From the NCBI RefSeq assembly GCF_000342165.1, contig NZ_AMRV01000001.1:186001-250000 (forward strand): a stretch of 64,000 bases of DNA. The letters are read 5' to 3'. Position numbers and translations under genes: made by a program. The notes beneath the pieces are model-generated. The model worked only from the letters and a program-made list of their open reading frames with translations. It had not been told where the DNA came from and searched no databases. The DNA comes from Pacificimonas flava. GTDB taxonomy: Bacteria; Pseudomonadota; Alphaproteobacteria; Sphingomonadales; Sphingomonadaceae. Below are positions 39,963-48,815 of the stretch, piece by piece. Every line of letters begins with the position of its first letter. Within the stretch, counting starts at the first letter, position 1.

Positions 39963-40742
39963 ATGCTGATCGACATTCTGATCGGCCTGGGCAGTCCAGG
40001 TGCAAGACGGCGGGACATCGTGACAGCGCGGCCGCGCGGCGATGCCGTGGCCCCGCAGTCCTTTTGCGGCACGCTGAACGAAACGCTCGGTCGGATCGAG
40101 GCGGGGGCAGCGAAGATGCAGTCCGAAGCTGAAGCCGAGGCGGCGTCTCGCTATACCAATTATGCCAGGGATATTTCGACGGCGTCGCAGCATCTTTCTC
40201 GCGTGCTTGCCGATCTCTGGCGGCAGAACGACGCGGAGCCCACGCCCCGCTCAGAGACATTCGATGTGGGTGAAGCGGTCGAAGAGGCTGTCCGCCTCGT
40301 CCGTCCTCTCCGGGCAGCCAAGGGCATCGACATCGAACTGGACCTGGCCAGCGAGACGGCGCCTGACGGACGGGGGAGCGGCGCGCGTCCTCGCGCAGCG
40401 GGGGATCGACGCTTCGTTCAGCAGATCCTTCTCAACCTGCTGTCGAACGCGCTGAAATTCGGGCCTGTCGGGTCGCGGGTGCGGGTTTCGGTCGAAAGCG
40501 GCGATATTGTCGCCATTCGTGTCGCCGACGCGGGCCCAGGGATCCCGCTGGAGGACCGCCACCGTATCTTCGAGCCCTTCGAGCGTCTGGAAAGCCGCGA
40601 GCAGGGCATGGGCCTCGGCCTTGCGATCTCCAGCCGCTATGCCCTGGCGATGCAGGGACGGCTATATGCCGAGGAATCGGAGCTCGGCGGCGCGGCCCTG
40701 ATCCTGGAGTTGCCGTCAGCTTTGTCATCCGAACGCGACTAA
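39963..40742 (+). CDS. histidine-kinase-like protein lacking the phosphoacceptor histidine
   Basis: A 259-residue soluble protein with a good HATPase_c domain: N box [13 protein letters not shown]1 box DAGPGI, F-box region [10 protein letters not shown] and G2 box GMGLGLAIS. Before it, residues 33-85 look like the two-helix dimerisation domain, with the usual second-helix pattern [19 protein letters not shown]. In the first helix, however, the position of the H-box (FAHEIRTPLGAI in relatives) reads [12 protein letters not shown], with Gly36 where His is expected, and no other His fits. It has no sensor or membrane part. It follows the DUF2336 gene by 1 bp. It could bind ATP and control a partner without phosphorylating itself, or the alignment could hide a divergent site. 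Confidence 0.8.
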   Translation: MLIDILIGLGSPGARRRDIVTARPRGDAVAPQSFCGTLNETLGRIEAGAAKMQSEAEAEAASRYTNYARDISTASQHLSRVLADLWRQNDAEPTPRSETFDVGEAVEEAVRLVRPLRAAKGIDIELDLASETAPDGRGSGARPRAAGDRRFVQQILLNLLSNALKFGPVGSRVRVSVESGDIVAIRVADAGPGIPLEDRHRIFEPFERLESREQGMGLGLAISSRYALAMQGRLYAEESELGGAALILELPSALSSERD

Positions 40743-40827
40743 GTTTCGCGTTTCTCGCTCTGCCGGTTGCGAAGTGATGGACAATCACGCTAACGCCTCT
40801 CGCACATTGTTCATTCGTGGGGTTTCC

Positions 40828-41613
40828 ATGGCAGAGTTTGCGCTCCCGCAGCACAGCAAGATTTCCGGCAAGGCACGTAGTTATCCGGGCGCTGGCGAGG
40901 CGAAGGCACCAAAGACGTTCAAAATCTATCGCTGGTCGCCCGACGACGACGAAAATCCGCGCTTCGACAGCTACATCCTCGATCTGGAAGACTGCGGACC
41001 GATGGTTCTCGATGCGCTGATCAAGATCAAGAACGAGATCGATCCCACGCTCACCTTCCGCCGCTCCTGCCGAGAGGGGATCTGCGGTTCCTGTTCGATG
41101 AACATCAACGGCACGAATACGCTGGCGTGCACGCAGCCGATTGAGGATCTGCGCGGCGCCGTGCAGATCACGCCGCTGCCGCATATGGAGGTCGTCAAGG
41201 ACCTGGTGCCGGACTTCAAGCACTTCTACGCACAATATGCGTCCATCGAACCCTGGTTGAAGACCAAGACGCCGCCGCCGGCCGGCAAGGAGCGTATTCA
41301 GTCTCCCGACCAGCGCGAGGAGCTCGATGGGCTGTACGAATGCATCCTGTGTGCATGCTGTTCGACGGGGTGCCCCAGCTATTGGTGGAACCAGGACAAG
41401 TTTCTGGGACCGGCGATCCTGCTTCAGGCCTATCGCTGGCTGGCCGACAGCCGCGACGAAATGACGGGGGAGCGTCTCGATCAGCTCGAGGATCCGTTCC
41501 GTCTTTACCGCTGTCACACGATCATGAACTGCGCCAATGTCTGTCCGAAGGGGCTGAACCCGGCCAAGGCCATCGCGGAGATCAAGAAGCTGGTCGTTGA
41601 GCGCGATATCTGA
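40828..41613 (+). CDS. sdhB: succinate dehydrogenase iron-sulfur subunit
   Basis: The 261-residue electron-transfer subunit of complex II. The 2Fe-2S ligands lie in [15 protein letters not shown] with a following Cys, the 4Fe-4S in [12 protein letters not shown] and the 3Fe-4S in [14 protein letters not shown]. The ATG at 40828 starts the typical MAEFALP; an upstream ATG at 40774 adds 18 residues not usual for the family. It is not next to sdhC, sdhD or sdhA, which are expected beside it; its neighbours are the kinase-like gene upstream and a chemoreceptor gene facing it. A terminator follows. Confidence 0.97.
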   Translation: MAEFALPQHSKISGKARSYPGAGEAKAPKTFKIYRWSPDDDENPRFDSYILDLEDCGPMVLDALIKIKNEIDPTLTFRRSCREGICGSCSMNINGTNTLACTQPIEDLRGAVQITPLPHMEVVKDLVPDFKHFYAQYASIEPWLKTKTPPPAGKERIQSPDQREELDGLYECILCACCSTGCPSYWWNQDKFLGPAILLQAYRWLADSRDEMTGERLDQLEDPFRLYRCHTIMNCANVCPKGLNPAKAIAEIKKLVVERDI

Positions 41614-41655
41614 GGCTGGGACACGGGTGCGCCGGCGGGCGCGCCGATAGAGAGG

Positions 41656-41692
41656 AGGGGCGCCGAATACTTGTCCGGCGCCCCTTTCTTTT
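41656..41692. terminator. intrinsic terminator after sdhB (probably bidirectional)
   Basis: AGGGGCGCCG (41656-41665) pairs perfectly over 10 bp with CGGCGCCCCT (41676-41685), loop of 10 nt, followed by TTCTTTT on the plus strand. It also lies 3' of the convergent chemoreceptor gene, so it can end both transcripts. Confidence 0.85.
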
Positions 41693-41694
41693 GC

Positions 41695-43827
41695 TCAGGC
41701 CGCCCGAACCCGGTCCAAAAAGGCGACGACTTCCTGCTGCAGCGTAGCGGCCTGACGACTGAGATCGGCTGCGGCCATCAGCGATTCCTCGGCCGCCGTC
41801 CCCGTGTCCTCGATGCCGTTTCGGATATCGTGAATGTTGCGGGCGACAAGTTCGGAGCCGCCGGCCGCCTGCTGCGTGTTCGAGGCGATTTCGCTGGTGG
41901 TGGCGGATTGCTGCTCGACGGCGGCGGCGACGCTGGCGGCGATCCCGTCAATATCGTCGATCGCCATGCCGATTTCCTCGATGGCGCGCACGGCGTCGCT
42001 GGTCACACGTTGGATGCCGCCCACGCGGTCGCCGATCTGTGTCGTCGCCTTGCTGGTCTGACTGGCCAGCGCCTTGATCTCGCTGGCGACGACGGCGAAG
42101 CCGCGGCCTGCATCACCGGCCCTGGCGGCCTCGATGGTCGCATTGAGGGCGAGGAGGTTGGTCTGCTCGGCGATCGAATTGATCAGTTCGACGACTTCGC
42201 CGATCTTGCTTGCGTCCGCAGCAAGACCGGCGACGATGCGGTCGGTGCGGCGAGCGCGCTCGGCTGCGTCCTTTGACCGCTGGGAAGACTCCATGACCTG
42301 GGCGGACACTTCCGCGATGGAGCGGGCCATCTCCTCCGATGCGTTCGCGACCGCCAGAGCGTTCTGGCTGCTTTGTTCTGCGGTGACCGCAACATCCGCC
42401 GTGACGACGGCATTCTGGTTCGCCGCCCGGGCGACGCGCTGCGCTTCGGTCTCGATCCGCTTCGCCACGCCGCTTATGGCTTCGGCGACGGTGTGGATGC
42501 TGCTTTCGAAACTGTTGGCAAGTTCCTGTAGCGCTTTCTTCTTTTCAAGATCGGCCTGCTCGCGGGCTGCAATGCGTTCTGCGCGCCGTGCTTCCGCAGC
42601 GTCGCGCTCCCTGCGTTCCGCGGCGGCCGCCGCATCCCGCTGACGTTCGATTTCCCGGGCGTTCTCTGCAAAGATTACAACGGCCCGGCTCATTTCGCCG
42701 ATCTCGTCGCCGCGAGCGGTGTTGCCGATAACGATGTCGCGTTCGCCTCCGGCCAGGCGCATCATTTTCGCGGCGAGGCGGGTAATCGGGCGTTCGATAA
42801 AAACCCGGGCGCAGCCATAGCCGATCATCATGACGAGCACCGCGAGTACCCCCGCGACGGTCATCGCCGTCAGCGTCAGGTCCATGGTGAAGACTGCAGT
42901 GTCGGTTGCGCGAGAGAACTGCCTGTCGTTGAGGTCGGACAGGCTGGAAAGATCGCTTTCGAAAGCCGGGCCGATCGTCTCGATCAGGCGGTTCACCTGC
43001 CGATCCCGCGTTTCGGTTGCGCTGACCAGTTCCCGGAATGCACCATCGAAATCCACGACCTGCGCGATGACGCCGTCTGTCTCCGCGACCAGGGCATCCT
43101 GGCCGACGAGGAGGTAAAGTTCGTTCAGCGCGTCTTCCAAATTCACAAGATTGGCGCGGGCGCTGGCAATGGCATCTGGTTCGCCGGATGAACGAAACCG
43201 GTTCACGTCGATGCGACTTTCGGAATAGGAATTCAGGGCTTTGGCGGCCTTGTTGGATGCCGAATAATTGCCGGCCTGGTACGTTGCCGCAACGATCCCG
43301 GCGAGATCCTGGCCGATCGCCGGTCCGATATCGTCGATGCGTGGCGCGATCCGATCGAGTATCTTTTCCTGCGACGCGCGAATCTCGCGAAACGTCTCTC
43401 TTTGATGCTCCAGATGCGTATCCAGAACGGAAAGGCGAGCGTCAATATCCTTGGCCTTGCTGAGTTCGCGTAGGCTGGAGAGAGCAGTCTGAGCGGCCGC
43501 GAGCTCGTTCTGGACCGCGCTGGCGTTCTGCGGAGTCGGGTCGATGACATAATCCTTCACCCGGCCATGGGCCATGGCGATGGCGCTTCCCGCCCGGCCG
43601 ATATCAGCGTTCATCTCCGCCGCGTACCGAACCTCTCCCATCGCGCTCCGTGTCACCACCATGCCGCCGCCCAGAACGACGGCGCTGATGACGATGAACG
43701 CGCACATCAGGCCCATCAGGGTCAGCAATTTGCGGCTAACGGACCAATCGCCGGTGCGCCGTCCCAGGCGTCTCACGATCCGTGCGCCAAGACGGCTCGG
43801 ACCTGCCAATGTGGCCAATATCGACAT
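41695..43827 (-). CDS. methyl-accepting chemotaxis protein
   Basis: A 710-residue chemoreceptor. A membrane helix (about residues 34-57) leads to a roughly 250-residue helical periplasmic ligand-binding region of the bimodular (HBM) type by length and helical content, a second membrane helix (about 312-335), a HAMP domain (to about 390), a coiled stretch rich in Arg/Glu/Ala, and the cytoplasmic signalling hairpin with its tip LINSIAEQTNLLALNATIEAARAG and GRGFAVVASEIKALA, identical in form to classical MCPs. No C-terminal CheR-tethering pentapeptide is present. No che genes are nearby. Converges on sdhB. Confidence 0.95.
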   Translation of the reverse strand: MSILATLAGPSRLGARIVRRLGRRTGDWSVSRKLLTLMGLMCAFIVISAVVLGGGMVVTRSAMGEVRYAAEMNADIGRAGSAIAMAHGRVKDYVIDPTPQNASAVQNELAAAQTALSSLRELSKAKDIDARLSVLDTHLEHQRETFREIRASQEKILDRIAPRIDDIGPAIGQDLAGIVAATYQAGNYSASNKAAKALNSYSESRIDVNRFRSSGEPDAIASARANLVNLEDALNELYLLVGQDALVAETDGVIAQVVDFDGAFRELVSATETRDRQVNRLIETIGPAFESDLSSLSDLNDRQFSRATDTAVFTMDLTLTAMTVAGVLAVLVMMIGYGCARVFIERPITRLAAKMMRLAGGERDIVIGNTARGDEIGEMSRAVVIFAENAREIERQRDAAAAAERRERDAAEARRAERIAAREQADLEKKKALQELANSFESSIHTVAEAISGVAKRIETEAQRVARAANQNAVVTADVAVTAEQSSQNALAVANASEEMARSIAEVSAQVMESSQRSKDAAERARRTDRIVAGLAADASKIGEVVELINSIAEQTNLLALNATIEAARAGDAGRGFAVVASEIKALASQTSKATTQIGDRVGGIQRVTSDAVRAIEEIGMAIDDIDGIAASVAAAVEQQSATTSEIASNTQQAAGGSELVARNIHDIRNGIEDTGTAAEESLMAAADLSRQAATLQQEVVAFLDRVRAA

Positions 43828-43915
43828 GCTTCAATCATCCCGCATGCACGGATCCGGGAACGGACCGTTTCCTGCGATCCGATAGGGAATCAGACTTGCC
43901 GGATCGTTAACGCTG

Positions 43916-43942
43916 ACGGCGAAAATGGCGGATTTTCGCCGT
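43916..43942. repeat. perfect inverted repeat between tRNA-Asn and the chemoreceptor gene
   Basis: ACGGCGAAAAT (43916-43926) and ATTTTCGCCGT (43932-43942) are perfect complements over 11 bp with a 5-nt loop (GGCGG). It is 34 bp past the 3' end of tRNA-Asn, so a tRNA terminator or 3' processing hairpin is likely, and it also lies about 90 bp upstream of the chemoreceptor start, where it could be an operator. No T tract follows on either strand. Confidence 0.5.
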
Positions 43943-43975
43943 TCTCGCTGAGCCGCTGCCTGAGATGTGAAGAGT

Positions 43976-44050
43976 TGGCTCCCCGGGCCTGATTCGAACA
44001 GGCGGCCGATCGATTAACAGTCGATTGCTCTACCGCTGAGCTACCGGGGA
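43976..44050 (-). tRNA. tRNA-Asn (GTT)
   Basis: A 75-nt cloverleaf with CCA encoded. Acceptor TCCCCGG (44050-44044) pairs with CCGGGGA; the discriminator base is G. The anticodon loop CTGTTAA gives GTT (plus-strand AAC at 44016-44018), reading asparagine codons. The D arm GTAGCTCAGCGGTAGAGC and T loop GTTCGAATC are standard. Confidence 0.97.
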
Positions 44051-44062
44051 ACGAGAGGCGGC

Positions 44063-44091
44063 GCTATAACAACAGCGGATGGTGCTGCCAA
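44063..44091 (-). promoter_or_regulatory. promoter of tRNA-Asn
   Basis: On the minus strand TTGGCA (44091-44086), 17 bp, then TATAGC (44068-44063): 5/6 and 4/6 matches to sigma-70 hexamers. The -10 ends 12 bp before the tRNA, so transcription would begin a few bases upstream of it, as is usual for tRNA genes. Confidence 0.6.
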
Positions 44092-44133
44092 GTGCGTTGT
44101 GCGCCATTTTCCCATTTTGCGAAAATTCCTGTC

Positions 44134-44907
44134 TCAGGCCTGAAATTGCTCCATGACGATGCGGTCATCAAGGGCGTATTCCGGGTCGAAAAGCAGTGTC
44201 AGGGCGACCTTCTCATCCGTGGAGACCTTCACGTTCGCCACGTCGCGGACTTCCTTCTGGTCGGCCACGGCCGAAACGGGGCGCTTTCCCGCTTCCAGCA
44301 TATGGAATTCGATCTCCGAATTTGAGGGAAGCAAGGCGCCGCGCCACCGCCGGGGGCGGAATGGGCTGATCGGGGTCAGTGCCAGAAGGTCGCTCGAGAG
44401 CGGCAGAATCGGGCCGTTTGCCGAGAGATTATAGGCCGTCGAGCCCGCCGGCGTGGCCACGAGCACGCCGTCGCAGGTCAGCTCGCTCATCCGCGTCTTC
44501 CCGTCGATGCGAATTTCGATCTTCGCCGTCTGCCGCGTTTCGCGCAGCAAGGACACTTCGTTGATCGCCGGCCAGACGACGTGATCGCCGGAAATGGTGC
44601 GGGCATCCATGCGAAGCGGGTGCAGCCGGAATTTCTTGGCCTCGCGTACGCGGGACGCCAGACCCTCGGTCCGGAACTCGTTCATCAGAAACCCGACCGT
44701 GCCCAGGTTCATACCGTAGACCGGTACGATCTGCCGCCGGTCGAGCATGGCATGAAGGGTTTGCAGGAGAAGACCATCGCCGCCCAAGGCGACGACCAGC
44801 TCTGCCTCTTCCAGCGGCACCCAATCCGTAATGCCCTCCAGCGCCTTCCTGGCCTCGACTGCCGCAGCGGTGTCCGAAGACAGGAGGGCCGCCTTAATCT
44901 CGCTCAT
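44134..44907 (-). CDS. nadK: NAD kinase
   Basis: A 257-residue enzyme that makes NADP from NAD and ATP. The diagnostic GGDG motif (in [12 protein letters not shown]), the [11 protein letters not shown] motif, and the [16 protein letters not shown] loop are all in place. The N-terminus is short (no regulatory extension). It overlaps the moaA stop by ATGA, so it is translated as the second gene of a moaA-nadK pair. The 83 bp between it and tRNA-Asn contain the tRNA promoter. Confidence 0.95.
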   Translation of the reverse strand: MSEIKAALLSSDTAAAVEARKALEGITDWVPLEEAELVVALGGDGLLLQTLHAMLDRRQIVPVYGMNLGTVGFLMNEFRTEGLASRVREAKKFRLHPLRMDARTISGDHVVWPAINEVSLLRETRQTAKIEIRIDGKTRMSELTCDGVLVATPAGSTAYNLSANGPILPLSSDLLALTPISPFRPRRWRGALLPSNSEIEFHMLEAGKRPVSAVADQKEVRDVANVKVSTDEKVALTLLFDPEYALDDRIVMEQFQA

Positions 44908-45911
44908 CCGCCGGTCACGCTCATGTGGCGCGGCACGGAAGGATGTGATCGCCCGCGTTCGATGACGAAATCATGGCCCTTCGGCTTCCGCTCCATCGCT
45001 TCATCCAGCGCCCTGTCGAGATCCGCATCGCTGGCACCGGATCGCAGCACTGCGCGCAGGTCCAGACTGTCTTCCTGACCCAGACACATGTACAGCATGC
45101 CTTTGGCGGTCAGCCTTACGCGATTACAGCCCTCGCAGAAATTATGGGTGAGGGGGGTGATAAACCCCACACGGCCGCCGGTTTCCGTAACGCGGACATA
45201 ACGGGCCGGCCCACCGGTCGTCATGGCGAGTGGCGACAGCGTGAACTGCTCCTCCATCCTGGAGCGAACGACGGAGATCGGCAGATAACTGTCGGACCGC
45301 TGGCCGTCGATCTCACCCATCGGCATGGTTTCGATATAGGTGATGTCGAACGCACGCTCATGCGCCCAGCACATCATGTCGATCAGTTCGTCTTCATTCT
45401 GCCCACGGAGGGCAACCGTGTTGATCTTCACGGACAGGCCCGCGCGCCGCGCCGCCTCCAGCCCCGCAAGGACCCTATCGATATCGCCGAGCCGCGTAAT
45501 TTTCCGAAACTGATCGGGATTGAGCGTATCAAGGCTGACGTTGATGCGCCGAACGCCCGCACGGGCCAAGGCTTCGGCGTGCTTTTCCAGTTGATTGCCG
45601 TTCGTCGTCAGCGTCAGTTCACGCAGCTTGCCGGTTTTCAGATGACGTCCAAGCCGCTCCACAAGGCCGGCAATGTCGCGGCGCACCAGCGGCTCACCGC
45701 CGGTCAGGCGAAGCTTGTCGACGCCGCGCGCGACGAACCGGCTCGCCAGCCGGTCGATTTCCTCGAAACTGAGAACCTCTTGCCGGGGAAGGAACGTCAT
45801 GTCCTCCGCCATGCAATAGGTACAGCGTAGATCGCATCGATCGGTGACGGAGATGCGCAGATAGGTGATCGTCCGTCCGAATTTATCGACCAGCGGGGCG
45901 GTGCCTGTCAT
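44904..45911 (-). CDS. moaA: GTP 3',8-cyclase MoaA
   Basis: A 335-residue radical-SAM enzyme, first step of molybdenum cofactor synthesis. The SAM-binding cluster is CDLRCTYC (Cys26, Cys30, Cys33); the second cluster is [18 protein letters not shown] near residue 260; and the C-terminal Gly-Gly tail (SVTGG) needed for activity is present. The ATG at 45911 starts [13 protein letters not shown]; an ATG at 45956 would add 15 residues of no family likeness. No other moa genes are in the window. The divergent 124-bp gap to the c-di-GMP gene serves both promoters. Confidence 0.95.
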   Translation of the reverse strand: MTGTAPLVDKFGRTITYLRISVTDRCDLRCTYCMAEDMTFLPRQEVLSFEEIDRLASRFVARGVDKLRLTGGEPLVRRDIAGLVERLGRHLKTGKLRELTLTTNGNQLEKHAEALARAGVRRINVSLDTLNPDQFRKITRLGDIDRVLAGLEAARRAGLSVKINTVALRGQNEDELIDMMCWAHERAFDITYIETMPMGEIDGQRSDSYLPISVVRSRMEEQFTLSPLAMTTGGPARYVRVTETGGRVGFITPLTHNFCEGCNRVRLTAKGMLYMCLGQEDSLDLRAVLRSGASDADLDRALDEAMERKPKGHDFVIERGRSHPSVPRHMSVTGG

Positions 45912-46035
45912 AGACGGGACGTAGCGATGCGCAGGCGTGCCTGCAAGACAAGGCATTTCGCAGTTCGGGCCGCTGGTAAGGCCGAGATCGCGCAGTTAGA
46001 GTAGCTGCGCCCGGGGAGGGATTTGAGTAGCGAAC

Positions 46036-48129
46036 ATGAACCGTACGCCGATCCTGCTGTTGTCACCGCGCTATCAGCGAGAGGCCCGGGCGAATCTGGA
46101 ACAGGTCGGCCGAGACGTTCGAATCGTGGCCGCGAACGAGGATCCGGTCCGCGTTTACCGAAACGCATCGGCCTTCATCGCTATCGTCGATGCCCGAGGC
46201 GCCCTCGAACTTGGGCTCGAGCACACCCGCGCGCTCAGCAGCCTCGTGCTCGAACGGCGCGGCGGACTGCTGGTGCTCTTGTCGCGGAACGACGCAAAGG
46301 CCTTGCCGCGCGTCTTCGACGCCGGCGCGACGCACTATCTGATCTCCCCCTTCGGACCGGAACAGCTGCACACGGCTCTTCGCTTCGTCGAACGCGCCAT
46401 CCAGCGCATGCGGGCGAGCGGCGCGGATGCGGCCGTCGCTGATATCCAGACGCAACTGAGACGCTCTCCGCGCTGGCGCTGGGAACGTGGCGATACCGAT
46501 CTGTGGGTCTCGCTTGAGTTGGCAGAATTGCTCGGCCTGCCGACAGCGACCAGCCGCGTGCCGCTGAAAGACTTGAAATCGTTCCTGTCCGCTGCCGACA
46601 TGCTGCGCATTCGCAACCAGTTGCGGCCGCTGCTGAGTGCGCGGGTGTCAGGATCGATCGACCACCGGATGGACATATTGGGCGAACCCCACCGTTTCAT
46701 CCATCATGTCCAGCTGTTGATGGACGAGGCGGGCGAGACCTGCGCCGTCGCGGCGACCATTGAGGATGTAACGGAGGCGGCCAAGCAGCAACGCGTATCC
46801 CTGCATTACGACGCGCTGACCGGCCTCGCCAATCTGAACAACGTGCGGGTCCGCCTCGACGACATTCTGAGAGACGGCCGGGAAGGGGGCGGACCGGCGG
46901 CCATCGCCGTTCTGATCGGCATTTCTCGTCTCGATCAGATCAACGCGGCGCATGGGCGGGAATTTGCCGACAACCTGATTCAGGCGGTCGCACGCCGACT
47001 GAAACGGCTGGTGGAAGAGCGAAACCTGACCCAGGTCATCGCGGCAAGGCTGGGAGGCGCGGAATTCGCCATCGTCTTCAGTGCGCCAACGACGCTGAAC
47101 CAGGCTGTCTTCTTCAGCCAGCTCGCCGCAAAGATCTTCGACCGGCCCTTCATCGTGGAGGGCAAGGCGATCCATCTTGCCTGCCGCATCGGTATCGCGC
47201 CGAGCGAACCGGCCATGCAAGCCGCTGACGAGCTTTTGCACATCGCGAGTTCGGCGCTTGCGGCGGCGAAGGAACTGGGGCCGAACGCATTCCAGGTCTA
47301 TCTTTCAGAACATGAAGACGATGCGGTCCGGCTGGCCAATCTGGAGCAGACCGTCCGTGACGTCTCGCGAGCGCGGCAGCTCGATATCCGCTACCAGCCG
47401 CAGGTGGACGTCGCCACCAATGCCATTGCCGGCGTAGAGGCGCTCGTGCGCATGGAACATCCCATCTACGGAACGCTACCGGCGGAAACATTGCTGGCTA
47501 CAGCAGAGCGCGGAGAGTTCGGCATTGAGTTCGGCCGCAACATCATGCGCCAGGCCTGCGCCGAGGCGACGCAATGGCCTGAAGAGATGGCGAAGGTGCG
47601 GCTGTCCGTGAATGTCACGGCGGCGGACATGCGCGATCCGGAATTCGTGTCCGGGCTCGTCGACATACTGGAGGAGACAGGATTCCCCTCGAATCGGCTG
47701 ACGCTGGAGATCACGGAGGGCGGACTCGTGGAGGATTTGGCCCGCACGGCCGGCATGCTTGATGTGCTCAAGGAACGGCGGATTTGCGTCGCTATCGATG
47801 ATTTCGGGACGGGGTATTCGTCACTAGCCTATCTGAAGTCGCTACCGCTCGATTTCCTCAAGATCGACAAAACCATTGCCGCGGACATCGTCGGGGAAAG
47901 TCGTGACAAGATCATCGTGCGCGGCGTCGTCGACATGGCACGCTCGCTGGACATGACCGTCATCGCAGAGGGCGTAGAGACCGAAGCGCAACTGGAGCTT
48001 CTGATCCGGGAGGGCTGCAACTGGTATCAGGGCTTCCTGTGCGCGGGCGCGCTGTCATCAAGCGAATTGCCGCAGTTCTTTCGGCAATGGGCCGGCGGGC
48101 GCTCCGCGCGCGAAGCCGTACATGCCTGA
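46036..48129 (+). CDS. EAL c-di-GMP phosphodiesterase with degenerate receiver and GGDEF domains
   Basis: A 697-residue soluble protein. Residues 1-120 have a receiver fold: Asp52 is at the acceptor position (AIVDARG), but the conserved Lys is replaced by Ser104 (LISPF), so it is probably a pseudo-receiver. A PAS-like region (about 130-245) follows. The GGDEF domain (about 255-430) reads LGGAEF at residues 339-344, with Ala342 in place of Asp, so cyclase activity is doubtful. The EAL domain (about 440-690) looks intact: EALVRM with Glu468, SVNVTAADM, LEITEGG, IDDFGTGYSSL, KIDKTI, IAEGVETEAQL and the QGFL end. It should hydrolyse c-di-GMP. It overlaps the FrnE-like gene by 8 bp. Confidence 0.93.
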   Translation: MNRTPILLLSPRYQREARANLEQVGRDVRIVAANEDPVRVYRNASAFIAIVDARGALELGLEHTRALSSLVLERRGGLLVLLSRNDAKALPRVFDAGATHYLISPFGPEQLHTALRFVERAIQRMRASGADAAVADIQTQLRRSPRWRWERGDTDLWVSLELAELLGLPTATSRVPLKDLKSFLSAADMLRIRNQLRPLLSARVSGSIDHRMDILGEPHRFIHHVQLLMDEAGETCAVAATIEDVTEAAKQQRVSLHYDALTGLANLNNVRVRLDDILRDGREGGGPAAIAVLIGISRLDQINAAHGREFADNLIQAVARRLKRLVEERNLTQVIAARLGGAEFAIVFSAPTTLNQAVFFSQLAAKIFDRPFIVEGKAIHLACRIGIAPSEPAMQAADELLHIASSALAAAKELGPNAFQVYLSEHEDDAVRLANLEQTVRDVSRARQLDIRYQPQVDVATNAIAGVEALVRMEHPIYGTLPAETLLATAERGEFGIEFGRNIMRQACAEATQWPEEMAKVRLSVNVTAADMRDPEFVSGLVDILEETGFPSNRLTLEITEGGLVEDLARTAGMLDVLKERRICVAIDDFGTGYSSLAYLKSLPLDFLKIDKTIAADIVGESRDKIIVRGVVDMARSLDMTVIAEGVETEAQLELLIREGCNWYQGFLCAGALSSSELPQFFRQWAGGRSAREAVHA

Positions 48130-48754
48130 TGTGGCCGCGCCTGTCCGCATCGACGTGGTCAGCGACTTTGTGTGCCCATGGTGCTGGATCGGGAAGCGAA
48201 GCGTCGATGCCCTCGCTGCGCGCCGACCCGTACGCCGCGTATGGCATCCCTATTTCCTGCATCCGGGCCTCCCAAAGGAAGGCATGAATCGGCGTGCGCT
48301 TATGCGCATGAAATTCGGCGCTGACGGTCCTTCACCGGCAATGCAGAATGCGCTGACGGGCGCTTTGGAGGAAGCGGGGCTTTCCGTCGACTTCACCGCC
48401 ATCGAGCGCGTTCCGAATACGCTGAATGCTCATAGGCTGATGCTTTGGGCCGAGGGGCAGGCTGTGGCGGATATCGTCGCGGAATCTCTGTTCCAGGCCT
48501 ATTTCGCGGACGCCCTCGATATCGGCGATCCGCACGTTTTGACGCGCATCGGCGCGGCCGCTGGTCTTGATCCGGAGATCCTCGCAGACCTGCTGGCGGG
48601 GGACCGGGATCAGGAGGTCGTCGAAGCGCGAGCGGCGGACATGCTGGACCGCGGCATCCCGGGCGTTCCCGCCCAGATGATCGGGCGTCGGAGCCTGCTG
48701 GTCGGCGCGCAATCCCCGGCGGCACTCGAAGACGCGATCGTCGCGGCCTCCTAG
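48122..48754 (+). CDS. DsbA family oxidoreductase (FrnE-like)
   Basis: A 210-residue thioredoxin-fold protein with no signal peptide, so cytoplasmic. The active-site motif DFVCPWCWIGK (CPWC) lies near the N-terminus and the helical insertion is Leu/Ala-rich; the end GIPGVPAQMIGRRSLLVGAQSP carries the cis-Pro (VPA) typical of the fold. Length and motif fit the FrnE/HCCA-isomerase-like group, in which many members act on disulfides under stress. It overlaps the c-di-GMP gene upstream by 8 bp, which implies translational coupling. The substrate is unknown. Confidence 0.9.
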   Translation: MPDVAAPVRIDVVSDFVCPWCWIGKRSVDALAARRPVRRVWHPYFLHPGLPKEGMNRRALMRMKFGADGPSPAMQNALTGALEEAGLSVDFTAIERVPNTLNAHRLMLWAEGQAVADIVAESLFQAYFADALDIGDPHVLTRIGAAAGLDPEILADLLAGDRDQEVVEARAADMLDRGIPGVPAQMIGRRSLLVGAQSPAALEDAIVAAS

Positions 48755-48815
48755 AAGTTTTTCCGTTCCAGCCGAACCTACCGGCGTCCCGGTAACGCCG
48801 CATCGCTGACCGGCT

